This document shows positions 21,771 through 32,046 of a DNA stretch of 64,000 nt, one piece after another; position 1 is the first letter of the stretch, and each line of letters begins with the position of its first letter. This stretch comes from Psococerastis gibbosa (taxonomy: Eukaryota; Arthropoda; Insecta; Psocodea; Psocidae): positions 40,378,510-40,442,509 of the forward strand of contig OZ020489.1 of the NCBI GenBank assembly GCA_963971405.1, given 5' to 3'. Made by a program: the position numbers and the translations under genes. A model generated the notes under the pieces. The model was not told the origin of the DNA. It made no database searches and saw nothing but the letters and a program-made list of their open reading frames with translations.

Positions 21771-22264
21771 CAGGTCAGATTTTAAGTTTGAAAGACAATT
21801 GTAGCCCCCGATTGCGCAAATAGAATGGTATTGATGCTGACGCAGTCTTGTTCGTTAAGGAGGGGTCAATTTAGTTTGATAGACAAAAGTCCCATAAATC
21901 CCTTTTCGGGGGGGGGGGGGGCAGGGCCATGAAGTCTACTCAAACTCAAAGGCACAGTATAAAAGTAAAAGTAATGCTAGTGGCACGGACAAATAATTTT
22001 ACTAGGCCTACTGTAAATTGTGTGGTGATCCCAATGCGTTTTTTTGGCTTTGGTTTCAGTATAATTTGTAATGCCTTTTGATAAATACACGCATTATTAT
22101 TATTATTATTACTATTATTATTTATTCAAGACGAGGTCATTAAATTAGGCCACTAAATTAGGACTATATCACAAAAATATCTACTAAAATTGTCCCATTA
22201 CTTCTAAATAAATAAGTGTGTATTTCTGTTAAATTATAAAATTATACTATCAAGTAATCAACAC
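21771..22264. other. No gene seen; G13 run and TTA microsatellite
   Basis: A G run lies at 21908-21920 and ATT repeats at 22095-22122. Confidence 0.45.
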
Positions 22265-22400
22265 GTACCGGTTATTTTGGGGGGTTTCGCTCTCAAAAAA
22301 ACTAAAAGAAAACGGCTAAAAAATAGTTTTCTCGAAAACGGCTCCAACGATTTTCTTTAAATTCACATAATTATATTGTAGTTTTCATTTATGTTAAAAA
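22265..22400 (+). mobile_element. Internal fragment of rolling-circle element H
   Basis: Matches the middle of the 57417-58316 element: a GGGGTTTCGCTCTCAAAAAA-type block, TTTTCTCGAAAACGGCTCCA and TAAATTCACATAATTATATT. Confidence 0.6.
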
Positions 22401-22404
22401 AAAG

Positions 22405-22546
22405 GCAATAGGCAGTAGGCCTGGGGGGGGGGGGCTTTTGAAAAATAGAGCTAAATTATTGGGGTCTTACACATATTGAGAGTAATACGTTTTATACTTT
22501 ACGGGCAATGAATATATTGGCGAATAGGGGGAAGGGGGGCCGAGGT

Positions 22547-22583
<37 letters not shown>

Positions 22584-22640
22584 AAAAATAGGGCTGAAAT
22601 AGTGGGGTTTTACGCGATTTGAGTGACTGTACTATAGTGA
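22405..22640 (+). repeat. R6 modules with a T30+ run
   Basis: G12 (22424-22435), AAATAGAGCTAAATTATTGG, and a T tract of about 32 at 22550-22582, followed by GAAAAATAGGGCTGAAATAG and TGGGGTTTTACGCGATTTG, which are R6 motifs. Confidence 0.5.
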
Positions 22641-22767
22641 CTGTATTATAGGATAGCATTGGCATTCCTACCTGAAATGAAATCGTGGTTACGGGCTGCG
22701 TCTCATCGAACAATTCAGTGTGCTTTAGGATCAGGTATTTCGAGGCAACCGAGATTTAACCCTGGGA

Positions 22768-22877
22768 AAATTATTTACTATATAGACGTAGTAAATAATA
22801 TTTTTTATCTCGGTACCTATACTAATTTGATAAATAGGAAGGCATGTTTGATTAAAATCCGATCGGTTCTTTTATGA
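22768..22877 (+). mobile_element. 3' end fragment of rolling-circle element H
   Basis: AAATTATTTACTAT, then AATTTGATAAATAGGAAGGC, then a decayed terminal hairpin region ending CGGTTCTTT, as in the ends at 58316 and 59918. It sits about 370 bp from an internal H fragment on the same strand, so both may belong to one eroded copy. Confidence 0.55.
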
Positions 22878-23606
22878 TGGCGCTATTGTTTAATTTTGCG
22901 GTGGTTTAAGATAGGATACTCCCAAAAAATGTATTTTGCCACTGGATCTATGCACCATAATAGAGGTATTTATTTGCAATTTTTAGCGTTCTAGACCCTG
23001 TTATAGGCTATGTTAGGTCGAGAATGGGATTTTCGATTCACAAAAATTTAAAGCGTTTGATAGTTCAGAACTTTGAATGATGTCGGATCTCAAGGGCGTA
23101 GCCAAGATTTATTTCCGTGAGAGGGGGGCCTGTGGCGACTGTGATCCTATCTAATGTAAACTGTTTTCTTGAGAACTCAATTGTATAGCTACTGTATCCT
23201 TTAAAGGTTATGGTGTTACTCGTATATAGTGTAGGCACAATAAACGTCAATTTATTGGCGGATTCAGCTTTGGAGCGGACACAGGCACAGAGCCGGATTT
23301 AGGCCCTAGCCTAGGGGCCTCCGAAGCCTTCCTCCGTGAATTATAAACTTTACTGCTGTTCAAATTTTTATCAAAACGTTTCCTCAGGTGGAGACCCCCC
23401 CCCCTGTTCGCCGTAATATGAATAGGAATTTCTTTGTACGTTTTGTTAAATCTACACGTTACTGCTTTTAAAATGCGTTAACCCCCACTGTTTCGCTCTT
23501 ATATTTACAAAATCCCCCCCCCCCTACCCGGGGGAGAACCCCGGGCGTCTCCCCCGGGCCCTCCTCTTTCAGTTAAATGCAATATTATTTCTGTGCTATC
23601 TATATA

Positions 23607-23778
23607 GGTTGTTGGTTCGAGTCCTACACTTCCTACGTTTTCTGGCCATGCTTCGGAGGGCATGTAAAGCAGGTGGTCCCGGGCCTTCCTAGTTGAGTGT
23701 AAGAGAGGGCTTTATAGCCCTAACTCTGCCAGGTCGGCTTAGTAATAGAACAAAAAGAGTCCTTATTTATTTTATTTA
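23607..23778 (+). repeat. tRNA-derived SINE S3 inside family C
   Basis: Contains the B box GGTTCGAGTCC, then CCATGCTTCGGAGGGCATGT, CCGGGCCTTCCTAGTTGAGT, AGAGGGCTTTATAGCCC and a TCCTTATTTATTTTATTTAT tail. The A-box half is truncated. Confidence 0.8.
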
Positions 23779-23915
23779 TATACCGTCATACTGAAATCGT
23801 TGATATTTGGTCCGCATTTCGGCAAAATATTATCTGCCTGTGCCCGCGCGAATGCTATAAATCCGCCAATAATTTGACGTTTGATGTGCCTATTCTATCA
23901 TGTATCAAGGTCGTA

Positions 23916-24439
23916 CCCAAGCCCCAAGGGGGGGGGCTTATTGGAGTGCAGCCCCCCCCCCCCCCGAAATGAAAAGTTGGGGGAATTAAATAAATTTAGT
24001 TCGGTAGCATGAGTACGTCTTCCTTTTTCCCATGGGGTTAATTTTTATTAATATGCATTCTTTTGTAAGCTTTGTAAAATCCATACTTTACTACTGTTAA
24101 TATGCGTAAAACCCCCATTATTTTGCACTTATATTTTCAAATTTTTCCCCCGGGCCCCATCTTTGGGTTAAATGCAATATTATTTCTAAACTATCTAAAC
24201 CGTTGTAATGATAACATTACGGTTTATTCCGCTTATCCGCAAAATATTATTATATATAGCTTGTATTCGCACCGAGGCTAAAACCTCCAATAAATTGCCT
24301 ATGCTATCATATACTGGATAAGAGTAACACCATAACCAATACACTAGACACAATTGAATTCTCAAGAAATAAATTTACACTAGATAGAATCACAGTCGCC
24401 ACAGCCACCCCCAAAAAAAAGTCCTGGCTACGGGCTTGG
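23916..24439 (+). mobile_element. Family C element with 8-bp target duplication
   Basis: Tips CAAGGTCGTACCCAAG and GGCTACGGGCTTGG bound 524 bp. The flanks read TCATGTAT (23908-23915) and TCATGTAC (24440-24447), seven of eight identical, which places family C with hAT-like 8-bp-duplicating elements. The target was another family C copy. Confidence 0.75.
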
Positions 24440-25492
24440 TCATGTACCTATATACGAGCTAGTTGCACCATAACTCGTAAAGAAGACACAGCATACAATT
24501 GAGTGATCAAGAAAACAATTTACTCCAAATATAGTATTATACAGTCGCCAAAATGGCAAAAATTCCTAGTTACGGCCTTGGCTCGACCTGATCATCCTGG
24601 CAAGAGGCATTAAAAGAAGGAGAATATATTCGAGGGCGCAAATTCTTCAACTTGCCACCAGCGCTAAAGTACCTCGGCCCGGCACTGCCCTTAGCCACAG
24701 TTCTCTATGGTGGCCCTCCCAAAAGAAGCAGCTCCATTGGCTTTCCTTCACTGTTGCACTGCAGATGTAGAGTACAGTAGGTATTAGGAAAAGTGGGAAC
24801 AATAAAAATAAGAGCATAATACATGTCCTTACATTTCATTTTTGTAACGGTCACTGTCACGACACTAAATTTCCCACCATAATAAAAATTGAAAATTATT
24901 TTTGTCATAAGAAATTTACTTATTTCTTACTTTTTAAATTCGTTTTTTTTTAATTTTGTAGGCCCCCTTCGTGTGGGGGTCCCTAGGCAGCTGCCTACTC
25001 TGCCTATTCCTAAATCCGGGCCTGCACAGGCAGATAATAATTTGAGACTGTGCAGACTAAATCGTAATGTTATCATTACAACGGATTTGATTGTATAGAA
25101 ATAACGTTGGATTCAACCAAACAGGGGGGCTCCCCCGGGGGAAAAATTTGAAAGTACGCATAAGTGCAACATAGTGGGGTTTTCAATAACAGTAAAGTAT
25201 AGCTCTAGATTTTACAAAGCTCAAAGCTAAAAAAGGAATGCTTATATACATATACATATTACTGTAAATGGGGGGGGGGGGAAGGTGTCTCCTACGGTGG
25301 AAATTTTTTGAAAAATACGTATGTCCGAAATATTGGGGTTGTATATTTTACAATGTTAGGAAGTTAGGAAGACATATGTAGGTATTCATGTGACCGTACT
25401 AGATTTGTTAAATTCTCAACTTTTCATTTCGGGGGGGGGGGGGGGCGGGGGACTGCAGCCCAATCAGCCCCCCCACCTTGCCTACGGTCTTT

Positions 25493-25811
25493 TAGGGCCT
25501 ATTGTATTTATTAGGCGGCGAAAAAGTAAGCTTGTTTAATTTACATCTTTCGATTTAATAACAGTTCGGTTATTACGTGGAGTTTAAATAAATAAAATAA
25601 ATAAATAAAGGTTACCTCTTCAACCAAAGCTAATTAAATGTCAGTGTTGTGTACACCATATAATACTGCAATATAATATGTAATTGCATGTCCCTTTGAG
25701 AAATGTTATGAAGAAGTTATGAACCACGTTTTACAAATTCATTTCGGTTCAAAATCCAAAAGAAGTAAGAACTCGTTTAAGATGAGGATTGAGGTTGAAA
25801 CTAGAAACTGA
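25493..25811. other. No gene seen; fragment of S1 long tail
   Basis: TTACCTCTTCAACCAAAGC at 25613 resembles the extended S1 tail at 8900. The rest is unremarkable. Confidence 0.4.
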
Positions 25812-26078
25812 ATGTTGGTCAGTGTTGCCGGACGTGTCATATGAAATATCACGCCACTGACGTTCAAAATTCACGACATATCACGCAAGCAACTAATTGG
25901 CTAATATATATGCATATTAATATAATATATATATATATAATACATAATTTATATTAAATTTTTTAATATGGTAACTAAAAAATATGTCATTTGTTTTGCT
26001 AATTTTATCTAACAACTTCTATGCTTAGCTTGTAGTGGGGCTGAAAAATCTGTGTGAATTATTTTTCTTACTTCCAGT

Positions 26079-27075
26079 GGCGTAACGATAGTTTTTCGAG
26101 GGTGGCGGTGTTTAATTCGCCCCCCCCCCCCATTTTCATGATAGTGTAGAATAAGGGGGAAACCGTTCTCAAGGACTTTCGCAGCATTTAAATTAATGAC
26201 ATTACTGTCCGTCGCCCAGGGGCCCGGGGGTTCGGGAGACGTGAACGGGGGCCCCAAGGGTCGTAATGAATATAAATAAAAGCAAGGGGGGCCCCGGTCA
26301 AAATTTTTGAAAAATAAGCCTGAAATGATGGATATATGATATATGATGATGATAGGAGTAATGTTTCGATTTTTACAGGCAATGTATATAGGCTAAATAC
26401 GAACGAGGGAGTCTGGGGGTCTCCCCCGGGTGAAGATTTTTGTAAAATACCTGAAATACGGAGTTTTACGCATCTTGCCAAAAATTTTTAGATTTTGTAG
26501 ATAACGACTTTATTAAGTTGTTACGTTTTGATGATTTTACAGACAATGAATATAATTACAAGCAAGGGGGGCCGGGGGTCCCCCCCGGGTGAATTTTTTT
26601 TTAAAATAGGGCTGAAATGGTAAGGGTTTTACGCATTTTGATAGGACTAATGTTTCAATTGTACGGACGATGAATATAACTACATACAAGGGAGATCGGG
26701 GTCTCCCCGGGTGTTTTTTTTTTTTAAATAGGTCTGAAACAGTGGGGTTTTAGGCATTTTGATAGGTTAATGTTTAGATTTTACAGGCAATGAATCCAAT
26801 TACGAGCAAATTCTTGAAAGATGAGCATGAAATGGTGGGTTTCATGCATTTTGATAGGAGTAACGTTTCGATGTTTACAGGCGATGAACATAGGCTAATT
26901 CCAAACGAGGGGGTCCAGGGGTCTCCCCCGGGAGAAGATGTTTGTTAAATAGACCTGAAATACGGGGCTTTACGCATCTTGCCAAAAATGTTTAGATTTT
27001 TCAGATGAGAACTTTATTATGTTATTACTTTTTAAATAATTCGGCCCAAAATATTGACTTTCTATAAAATCGTGG
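26079..27075 (+). repeat. R6 array: about six GC-hairpin modules
   Basis: Begins CAGTGGCGTAACGATAG. Modules of roughly 95-150 bp follow, each with GGGGGTCTCCCCCGGGTGAA (or a decayed form), TTTTTGTAAAATA, CCTGAAATA..GGGG, TTTTACGCATTTTG and CAGGCAATGAATATAATTAC. The GC-rich core can form a hairpin. No coding potential. Confidence 0.65.
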
Positions 27076-27199
27076 GGTTTTAAGGTGTGGTCGCCTTATT
27101 CGCTTGAACAAAAGAGTTCAAACTCTTTTCAGACATTGTGGTTCGTAAATAAGTAGTTTTTTTTATTAATTTTCAATCAGAGAAAGACCTCTCACACGT

Positions 27200-27400
27200 G
27201 GCATTTCTTTGTTCTATAATATGTATGCATGTTTATTATCTTGTTCGATTTTGCGCCCATGTGGCGCAGAGGCAGACAAATATGAAATAATGGGCAAATC
27301 ACAATGGCCGCCCGCCGGCCGAGTAGATTTGGAATTTGATTTTTGGAGTTGTGTTGGGGTCTTGTCACTTGTGGTCTGTGGTCCTAGATCAGGTGAGGTA
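27200..27400 (+). other. CpG-rich segment inside hAT element, candidate captured first exon
   Basis: TGCGCCCATGTGGCGCAGAG and GGCCGCCCGCCGGCCGAG stand out in an AT-rich element. From ATG 27288 one frame reads MGKSQWPPAGRVDLEFDF, then a hydrophobic WSCVGVLSLVVCG, to a donor-like CAG|GTGAGG at 27391/27392. This could be a host promoter and first exon picked up by the transposon. No homology is recognised, so the exon is conjecture. Confidence 0.25.
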
Positions 27401-27605
27401 AACAGCATTTTTCGGCATTTTTTTTTCTTCATTTTTCCTGGGTTTTAATTTTTTTATTATTTTATTGGTTTAAATTTCAATATTTTTATTTAATTATAAA
27501 ATCAATTTTGTCTAAAATACACGCACTTTACACGCACATCACGCATGCTCTGAAAATACACGCATTTCGTGATTTTTCACGCAAAACGGCAACCCTGATG
27601 TTGGT

Positions 27606-28401
27606 ATTTCAGAGTTCAGGTAGTTGGTACTTGCTAGGTATACATGAAGCGTAGCAACGGCGCAACGCAGGTCAAGACCATTCACCATTGTACTAATTGT
27701 TTACCGTTATCCTGCATGGCAACACTGCAGTACAAGACTACAAGATTGTATATACCAATTACCAGGGGTGTTTGACAAAAAGGAGGGTGCTGGGTGGCGG
27801 GTGCATTGTGCATTCCTTTTTGAAAACATTGTATCCGGCGTCACCTGACACCCTAGATAAACACCTTGGCCCTTGTTTCTACACTATTAGGGCTCTATAT
27901 TAGGGTATATAGTGCCTTATACACTATATATCGTTGTACATGTACTGTCCCAGCCATTATCGAAAATCGAAATTAAATGTTTGTTGAAATGGAGTGTAGA
28001 ACCGAAAATAGATATTTCGCACACACCCCAGGCCCATAGACAAGATTAGTGTCCACTACCCACCTTCTTTTGAGCAAGGCTCGTTTTTACAGATGAAGGA
28101 ATCGTAGGTAGGTGAGGTGAGGTGAAGGTAAACTAATAATTAAATGGCTGAGTCAGAGGAGGGACGAGACGAACGGGGGAGTCCGAGACGTCAAGTGCGT
28201 AGACAGTTCTCAGGCTAGGGGCAGGGGCACCATTAAGGGTCGTTGGTTATCAGCTCAATAAGAGGGGGGTCTTGAGTGTAATTTACGATGAGGGTACCCC
28301 CCACCATACAATTGTATGCATATTGTATAGGCGCGCCTACACAATTTGAAAAAAGAACATTCCAAGGAAAGTCTTATAGAAATGCAAAGTAGGGAGTCCA
28401 G
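27606..28401. other. No confident gene
   Basis: A short frame from ATG 28144 (MAESEEGRDERGSPRRQVRR) has a good start context but stops after 24 codons. It is noted and not called. Confidence 0.3.
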
Positions 28402-28583
28402 CAGGCCCGTTCCCAAGGGTGAGCCAAAGGGGCCGTGCCCCCCCCCCCAAATTTGATAAAAAAATAATACCGTAATGTAAGGGTTTTAGCTAAAACTACT
28501 AAAATCACTACGGATGTACCTATCATTTATTTAAAAAAATGTACTTGCCCCCCCCCCCAAATTAAATTCTGGGTACGGGCCTG
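28402..28583. mobile_element. Short hAT-like MITE, family C type
   Basis: Tips CAGGCCCGTTCCCAAG and TGGGTACGGGCCTG bound 182 bp, with a C tract inside each end (28440-28449, 28550-28558). AGTCCAG lies directly before and after the element (28395-28401, 28584-28590), fitting a 7-8 bp target duplication. Same architecture as 5400-5576. Confidence 0.7.
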
Positions 28584-28634
28584 AGTCCAGGGTACGCCTC
28601 TCTGATTTTTTTATTTTTTTTTGCTAAATATATG

Positions 28635-29110
28635 ATTATGGAACAGTGGGGTTTTTCGGATGTTGACATCATTTTATAAATAGACCTGAAATAGTGGGAC
28701 CTAACACATTTTGAGAGCAGTTTAGATTTGAGTGACGAAGGGTTATGATAAAACGATGTTATGATCAGCGACTTCGGTGGCAAGGTGGTAGCATGCTTGT
28801 ACTTGTGCGAGTCTCTACACACCTTGCGGTCGGAGACGTTTCGTGACTCGACACAAGTACCTACCTATCAAGTGACTTAGTGAGGCTATTGAAGAGGTTA
28901 ATCGAATACATTCATTAAATTGCTTAAGTACGCGATTTAACCTTTTTGTAAAAAAATGTCAAATCATTAGAATAGTCCTGAAGCAGTGGGAGTTCGTTTG
29001 TACATTTCAAGTTTAGATTTGACAGATGACTTATAAAAATATTCTAAATAGGGGATTTAAAACAATAGTGGGAATTTGCGCAATTTAGTAGGCCTATAGC
29101 AGCCAAATGT
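28635..29110 (+). repeat. R6 fragment split by SINE S2
   Basis: R6 motifs (AATAGACCTGAAATAGTGGG, ACATTTTGAGAGCAG) lie left of the S2 SINE and continue to its right (AATAGTCCTGAAGCAGTGGG). Confidence 0.5.
28768..28946 (+). repeat. SINE S2, complete
   Basis: CGACTTCGGTGGCAAGGTGG through CACACCTTGCGGTCGGAGAC to GATTTAACCTTTTT, collinear with 7573-7743. Confidence 0.8.
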
Positions 29111-30090
29111 ATATTTTAGAAGAATTTTATTTTATTTTACCATTACCCAGAAGCACTAATTTTTCGTTTGTATGAATTAGGCCTATTTGTAAATTTTATC
29201 CATGCCACATTTTCGGGGGAGGGGGTATAAACTCCCAAAACCCTCCTAAATCTACCAATACATTGAGAATTGATCCCCATCCCAGCTCTAGAAAAATACA
29301 AGTACCGGTATGAAACATTTTGACTACGAAAATATTGGGCTCAAAGCATTTATAATAACAAGTATAGGCCCTACTACAATAAAGGAACTTGGAAAGTTTT
29401 AATTTTAATCAGTCAATAGCAGTATATTAGGCCTACTGCAAAATCAAGGGAGATCTGGAGTATTGCTTCCTAAAAAAAAGTTTGGAAACAGTAAACATGG
29501 GGTCGACTGACCGATTATTTCATTCGTAATATACGCATGCCGCATGGTTGCCTACCAGAAGGGCAGTTCGAGTCCCTTTAGGGCAATTTTTTCATTCTGC
29601 ACTTAGAACGAGTTCGATTGAACCCGTACATGCTTTCTTATACATCAATTAGTATACTGTCGGTACCGTAAATGTAATGCATAATATGAGTAGTTCCATG
29701 GTAAATAATATAGCATTTGAGATAAAGTTCGGTTGCCTCAATTCCCTATCCCTAAATCACTGAATCACGATATTATTGTACATAGACGAGCAGATCAATG
29801 TAATAATACGTAATGATAATACACAGTGACAGCAAGCCAGGGTAGGCTATGTCATATGAATTATCCATAATTTCATCAACAAATTATTTTTTAATGAAAA
29901 CCAAATTTGGGCAAATTCATCAAAGAAACCCTATCTAGTGTTAACTCGTCAAATCTTTAGGGGGGGGGGTCGTGTTAATTAATTGTAAATACCGTCATTA
30001 ATTAATTTGATTACCGGTACTGTAATCATAATTATTATCAAACACATTATTGTACAAAAACTATTAAATAAAACTGCTCGGTATACCTAA
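29111..30090. other. No gene seen
   Basis: AT-rich. An isolated B-box-like GTTCGAGTCCC at 29569 lacks an A box at tRNA spacing. Confidence 0.4.
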
Positions 30091-30214
30091 TTTATTTTTC
30101 TTTTCCTTGCAGGAATCACCAGAAGCGACCAGGACATGATTGTATTCCTCAATGTTGAAGAAATTAATACTACCTATTCGGGCGATAGCTTACGAACATA
30201 CGAACAAGTTATTT
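30091..30214 (+). other. Candidate terminal exon (splice acceptor plus open frame)
   Basis: A strong acceptor, TTTTTCTTTTCCTTGCAG, ends at 30113. If joined in phase to the donor at 18583, the frame continues KG-ITRSDQDMIVFLNVEE, then INTTYSGDSLRTYEQVI, to a stop at 30212-30214. The phase match is what makes the pair interesting. No protein family is recognised and no polyadenylation signal is evident. Confidence 0.22.
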
Positions 30215-30502
30215 AGGGAAATGAAGATATAAAAAATTTGGGGCCATATTGGAATTCAAACAGCCAAGCCCCCACCTTGCCCGCGAGAGTCAATGGACAA
30301 AATATATACAGGTTAACATTAACGGGTAAGTGATGAGCGTAACATTAACAAGTCCTCAGATGGGACCCAAAGTATTCCAAAATAAAACGAGTGACATTAA
30401 GTTTCATAAAGTTAATAAGGTGGCTATTGTGTATAACTGCATAAATTGCTTACACAATTATTTTGTTCAATATTCGATGTTAGCATTTTCATTGATATAT
30501 GC

Positions 30503-31288
30503 CAGTAGTTCCCAAACTGTACACCGCGGTGCCCTAACTATAAGGCACCGCGACAACTTGCTAGGGGCACCGCGGCGCCATGGGATAAATTTAATTCCAA
30601 TGTTAGAATTTAGACTAGGTGAAACATTAATAATCGATAATTTAAAAATATAAAAGTATTTTCTTTTTCTCTTAATCTTTGCCTCTAAAATCCAAGTGTT
30701 ACTGCACTCAAAATGCGTAAAACCCCAATATCCCAGCCCTATTTTACAAAAATTTTCACCCGCGGGCGACCCCCGGCCCCCCCCCCCCCCTTGTTCGCAA
30801 TTATACTATTTGCCTGTAAAATGATGTTATTGCTGCTATCAAAATGCTTAAAATCAGACTAATTTATTTCAGGTCTGTTTTCTCCAAACTTCTCCCCCGT
30901 GGGAGACCCCCTTCATATCTCCCAAACCCTCTGGCTCCTGCGCTGAGGACATTAATTTAAAAGCTGCATACGTCCATGAGGTTCGTAAATCCCATTAAAA
31001 ATACTCTCCAACTTGCAAATGCAGTTTAGTGTAAGAAAGGGCCATTGGCGCTATCTACGCTGTTGAATAAAGACGATTTGTTGTTATTTTTATTATTATT
31101 TAAGCCCAAGTTCATGATATCGAGGTGTTACAAGTATTTAGGATAGGTTCAAAAAGGCAGGGTCGGTAGGATTTGTTCGTATGTAGACCTACATGTACAA
31201 TTAAGAATATATGCATTCGGGCCATGCTGGGCACCGCTTACTAAATTCCTGTAAAAAAAGGCACCGCCTTCAAAAAAGAGAACCACTG
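30503..31288. mobile_element. Possible hAT-like element with CAGTRGTTC tips
   Basis: CAGTAGTTCCCAAACTG at 30503 and GAGAACCACTG ending at 31288 are inverted. Both are followed inward by GCGGTGCC, giving a TIR of the CAGTGGTTC hAT type. Flanking eight-mers do not match convincingly. The interior holds an R6 block in antisense (30690-30960) and an S3-like 3' fragment near 31020-31080. Confidence 0.5.
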
Positions 31289-31954
31289 ATGTACTGTAGG
31301 CTAATAGCTTAGAAGCTTACACTGCAATACACATTCAAAATTCTTACTCTCACCCTATTATCCCAATAAGGCTGCATTTATTGTCATTACGTTAAAAAGT
31401 ATAGGCTAGTATGCCATATCCATAGATGCTGTCTTACATTTTTTTTCACGACGAACAGTACCGTACTTCGAAAAGGGTGAAATTCTGTAAGCTAGTGTAT
31501 TTTTGCTATAGGTGTAAAAAAAAGAGTGAAATTTGATTTTTCTAATTTTACTGCAACCTTATAAATAGGTCTACATCACAATGGCACCGCTAACAATTAA
31601 GGTGAACTTTTTGAAACTTTGCTATTAGGCATACTGCTTACGGCCATTGAAATAGGATATACTGACATTAATAATGCTGGAATTGCAATTGTTTCAGATA
31701 CTTGGATTGTCATTTTAGAGCTAGAATGGAGGACTTCAGGCGGCAAGGAAGACCACGGAACCTGTGGAGAGAAGATTTCAGTTGCGGCTATTTTTATTGT
31801 ATTGCAGAAACCATCAGACCAAAGTTTTGAGTAAAATATTGGATAGGACTACTGAAATTGTAAAAAATATTATTGTTATTAGCCAATGCTGTATACCGAA
31901 TGAACGAATGAAAACTAATGTATAATTAAACTACAAATAAAATTTGCGCGCCAT
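31289..31954. other. No gene seen
   Basis: The frame 31619-31834 has no recognisable motif. Confidence 0.35.
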
Positions 31955-32046
31955 GAACAATTACCCGAAGGGTGTATTAACTTTAAACAAGTTATATTAT
32001 GAGCAATTACCCGAAGGGTGTATTAACTTTAAACAAGTTATATTAT
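31955..32046 (+). repeat. 46-bp tandem duplication
   Basis: Two adjacent units (31955-32000, 32001-32046) differ by a single A/G near the start. The unit contains CAATTACCCGAAGGGTG. Confidence 0.9.

Larger units (their letters stand above)
23325..24583 (+). mobile_element. Inner family C element, itself carrying a SINE and another C copy
   Basis: Family C sequence resumes in plus orientation inside the hAT element (CCTTCCTCCGTGAATTATAA at 23325) and ends with the tip TTACGGCCTTGG near 24583. Removing the SINE at 23607-23778 and the element at 23916-24439 restores collinearity with the 21.1-21.7 kb copy. Confidence 0.6.
23288..25024. mobile_element. hAT-like element with perfect 8-bp target duplication
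   Basis: Tips CAGAGCCGGATTTAGG (23288) and CCTAAATCCGGGCCTG (to 25024) are inverted repeats, and both sides carry the identical eight-mer CACAGGCA (23280-23287, 25025-25032). An 8-bp duplication with CAG-start TIRs is diagnostic of hAT. It interrupts the outer family C copy. Its interior is mostly another family C copy and carries no transposase frame, so it is non-autonomous or has been filled by later insertions. Confidence 0.85.
23091..25492 (-). mobile_element. Outer family C element, interrupted by a hAT element
   Basis: The left tip CAAGGGCGTAGCCAAG (23091) and right tip CTTGCCTACGGTCTT (to 25492) are inverted. The sequence is collinear with family C read on the minus strand on both sides of a clean interruption (23091-23287 and 25033-25492). 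Flanking eight-mers TCGGATCT and TAGGGCCT agree at five positions, fitting an old 8-bp duplication. It is the outermost layer of the nest. Confidence 0.65.
25820..27597. mobile_element. hAT-like element, 1.78 kb, perfect 8-bp target duplication
   Basis: The left tip CAGTGTTGCCG (25820) and right tip CGGCAACCCTG (to 27597) are inverted, and both flanks carry ATGTTGGT (25812-25819, 27598-27605). Subterminal regions share ATCACG and CACGCA-type motifs. This is a textbook hAT insertion. No transposase frame is present. The interior holds an array of R6 modules (26079-27075) and a CpG-rich passage (27240-27385) unlike its surroundings. Confidence 0.9.

Noticed and set aside
28144-28218. Short ORF MAESEEGRDERGSPRRQ... 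with good start context
   Set aside because: Stops after 24 codons, has no convincing donor and shows no homology by eye.
29567-29580. B-box motif GTTCGAGTCCC
   Set aside because: No A box at tRNA distance and no recurring tail, so neither a tRNA gene nor a recognisable SINE.
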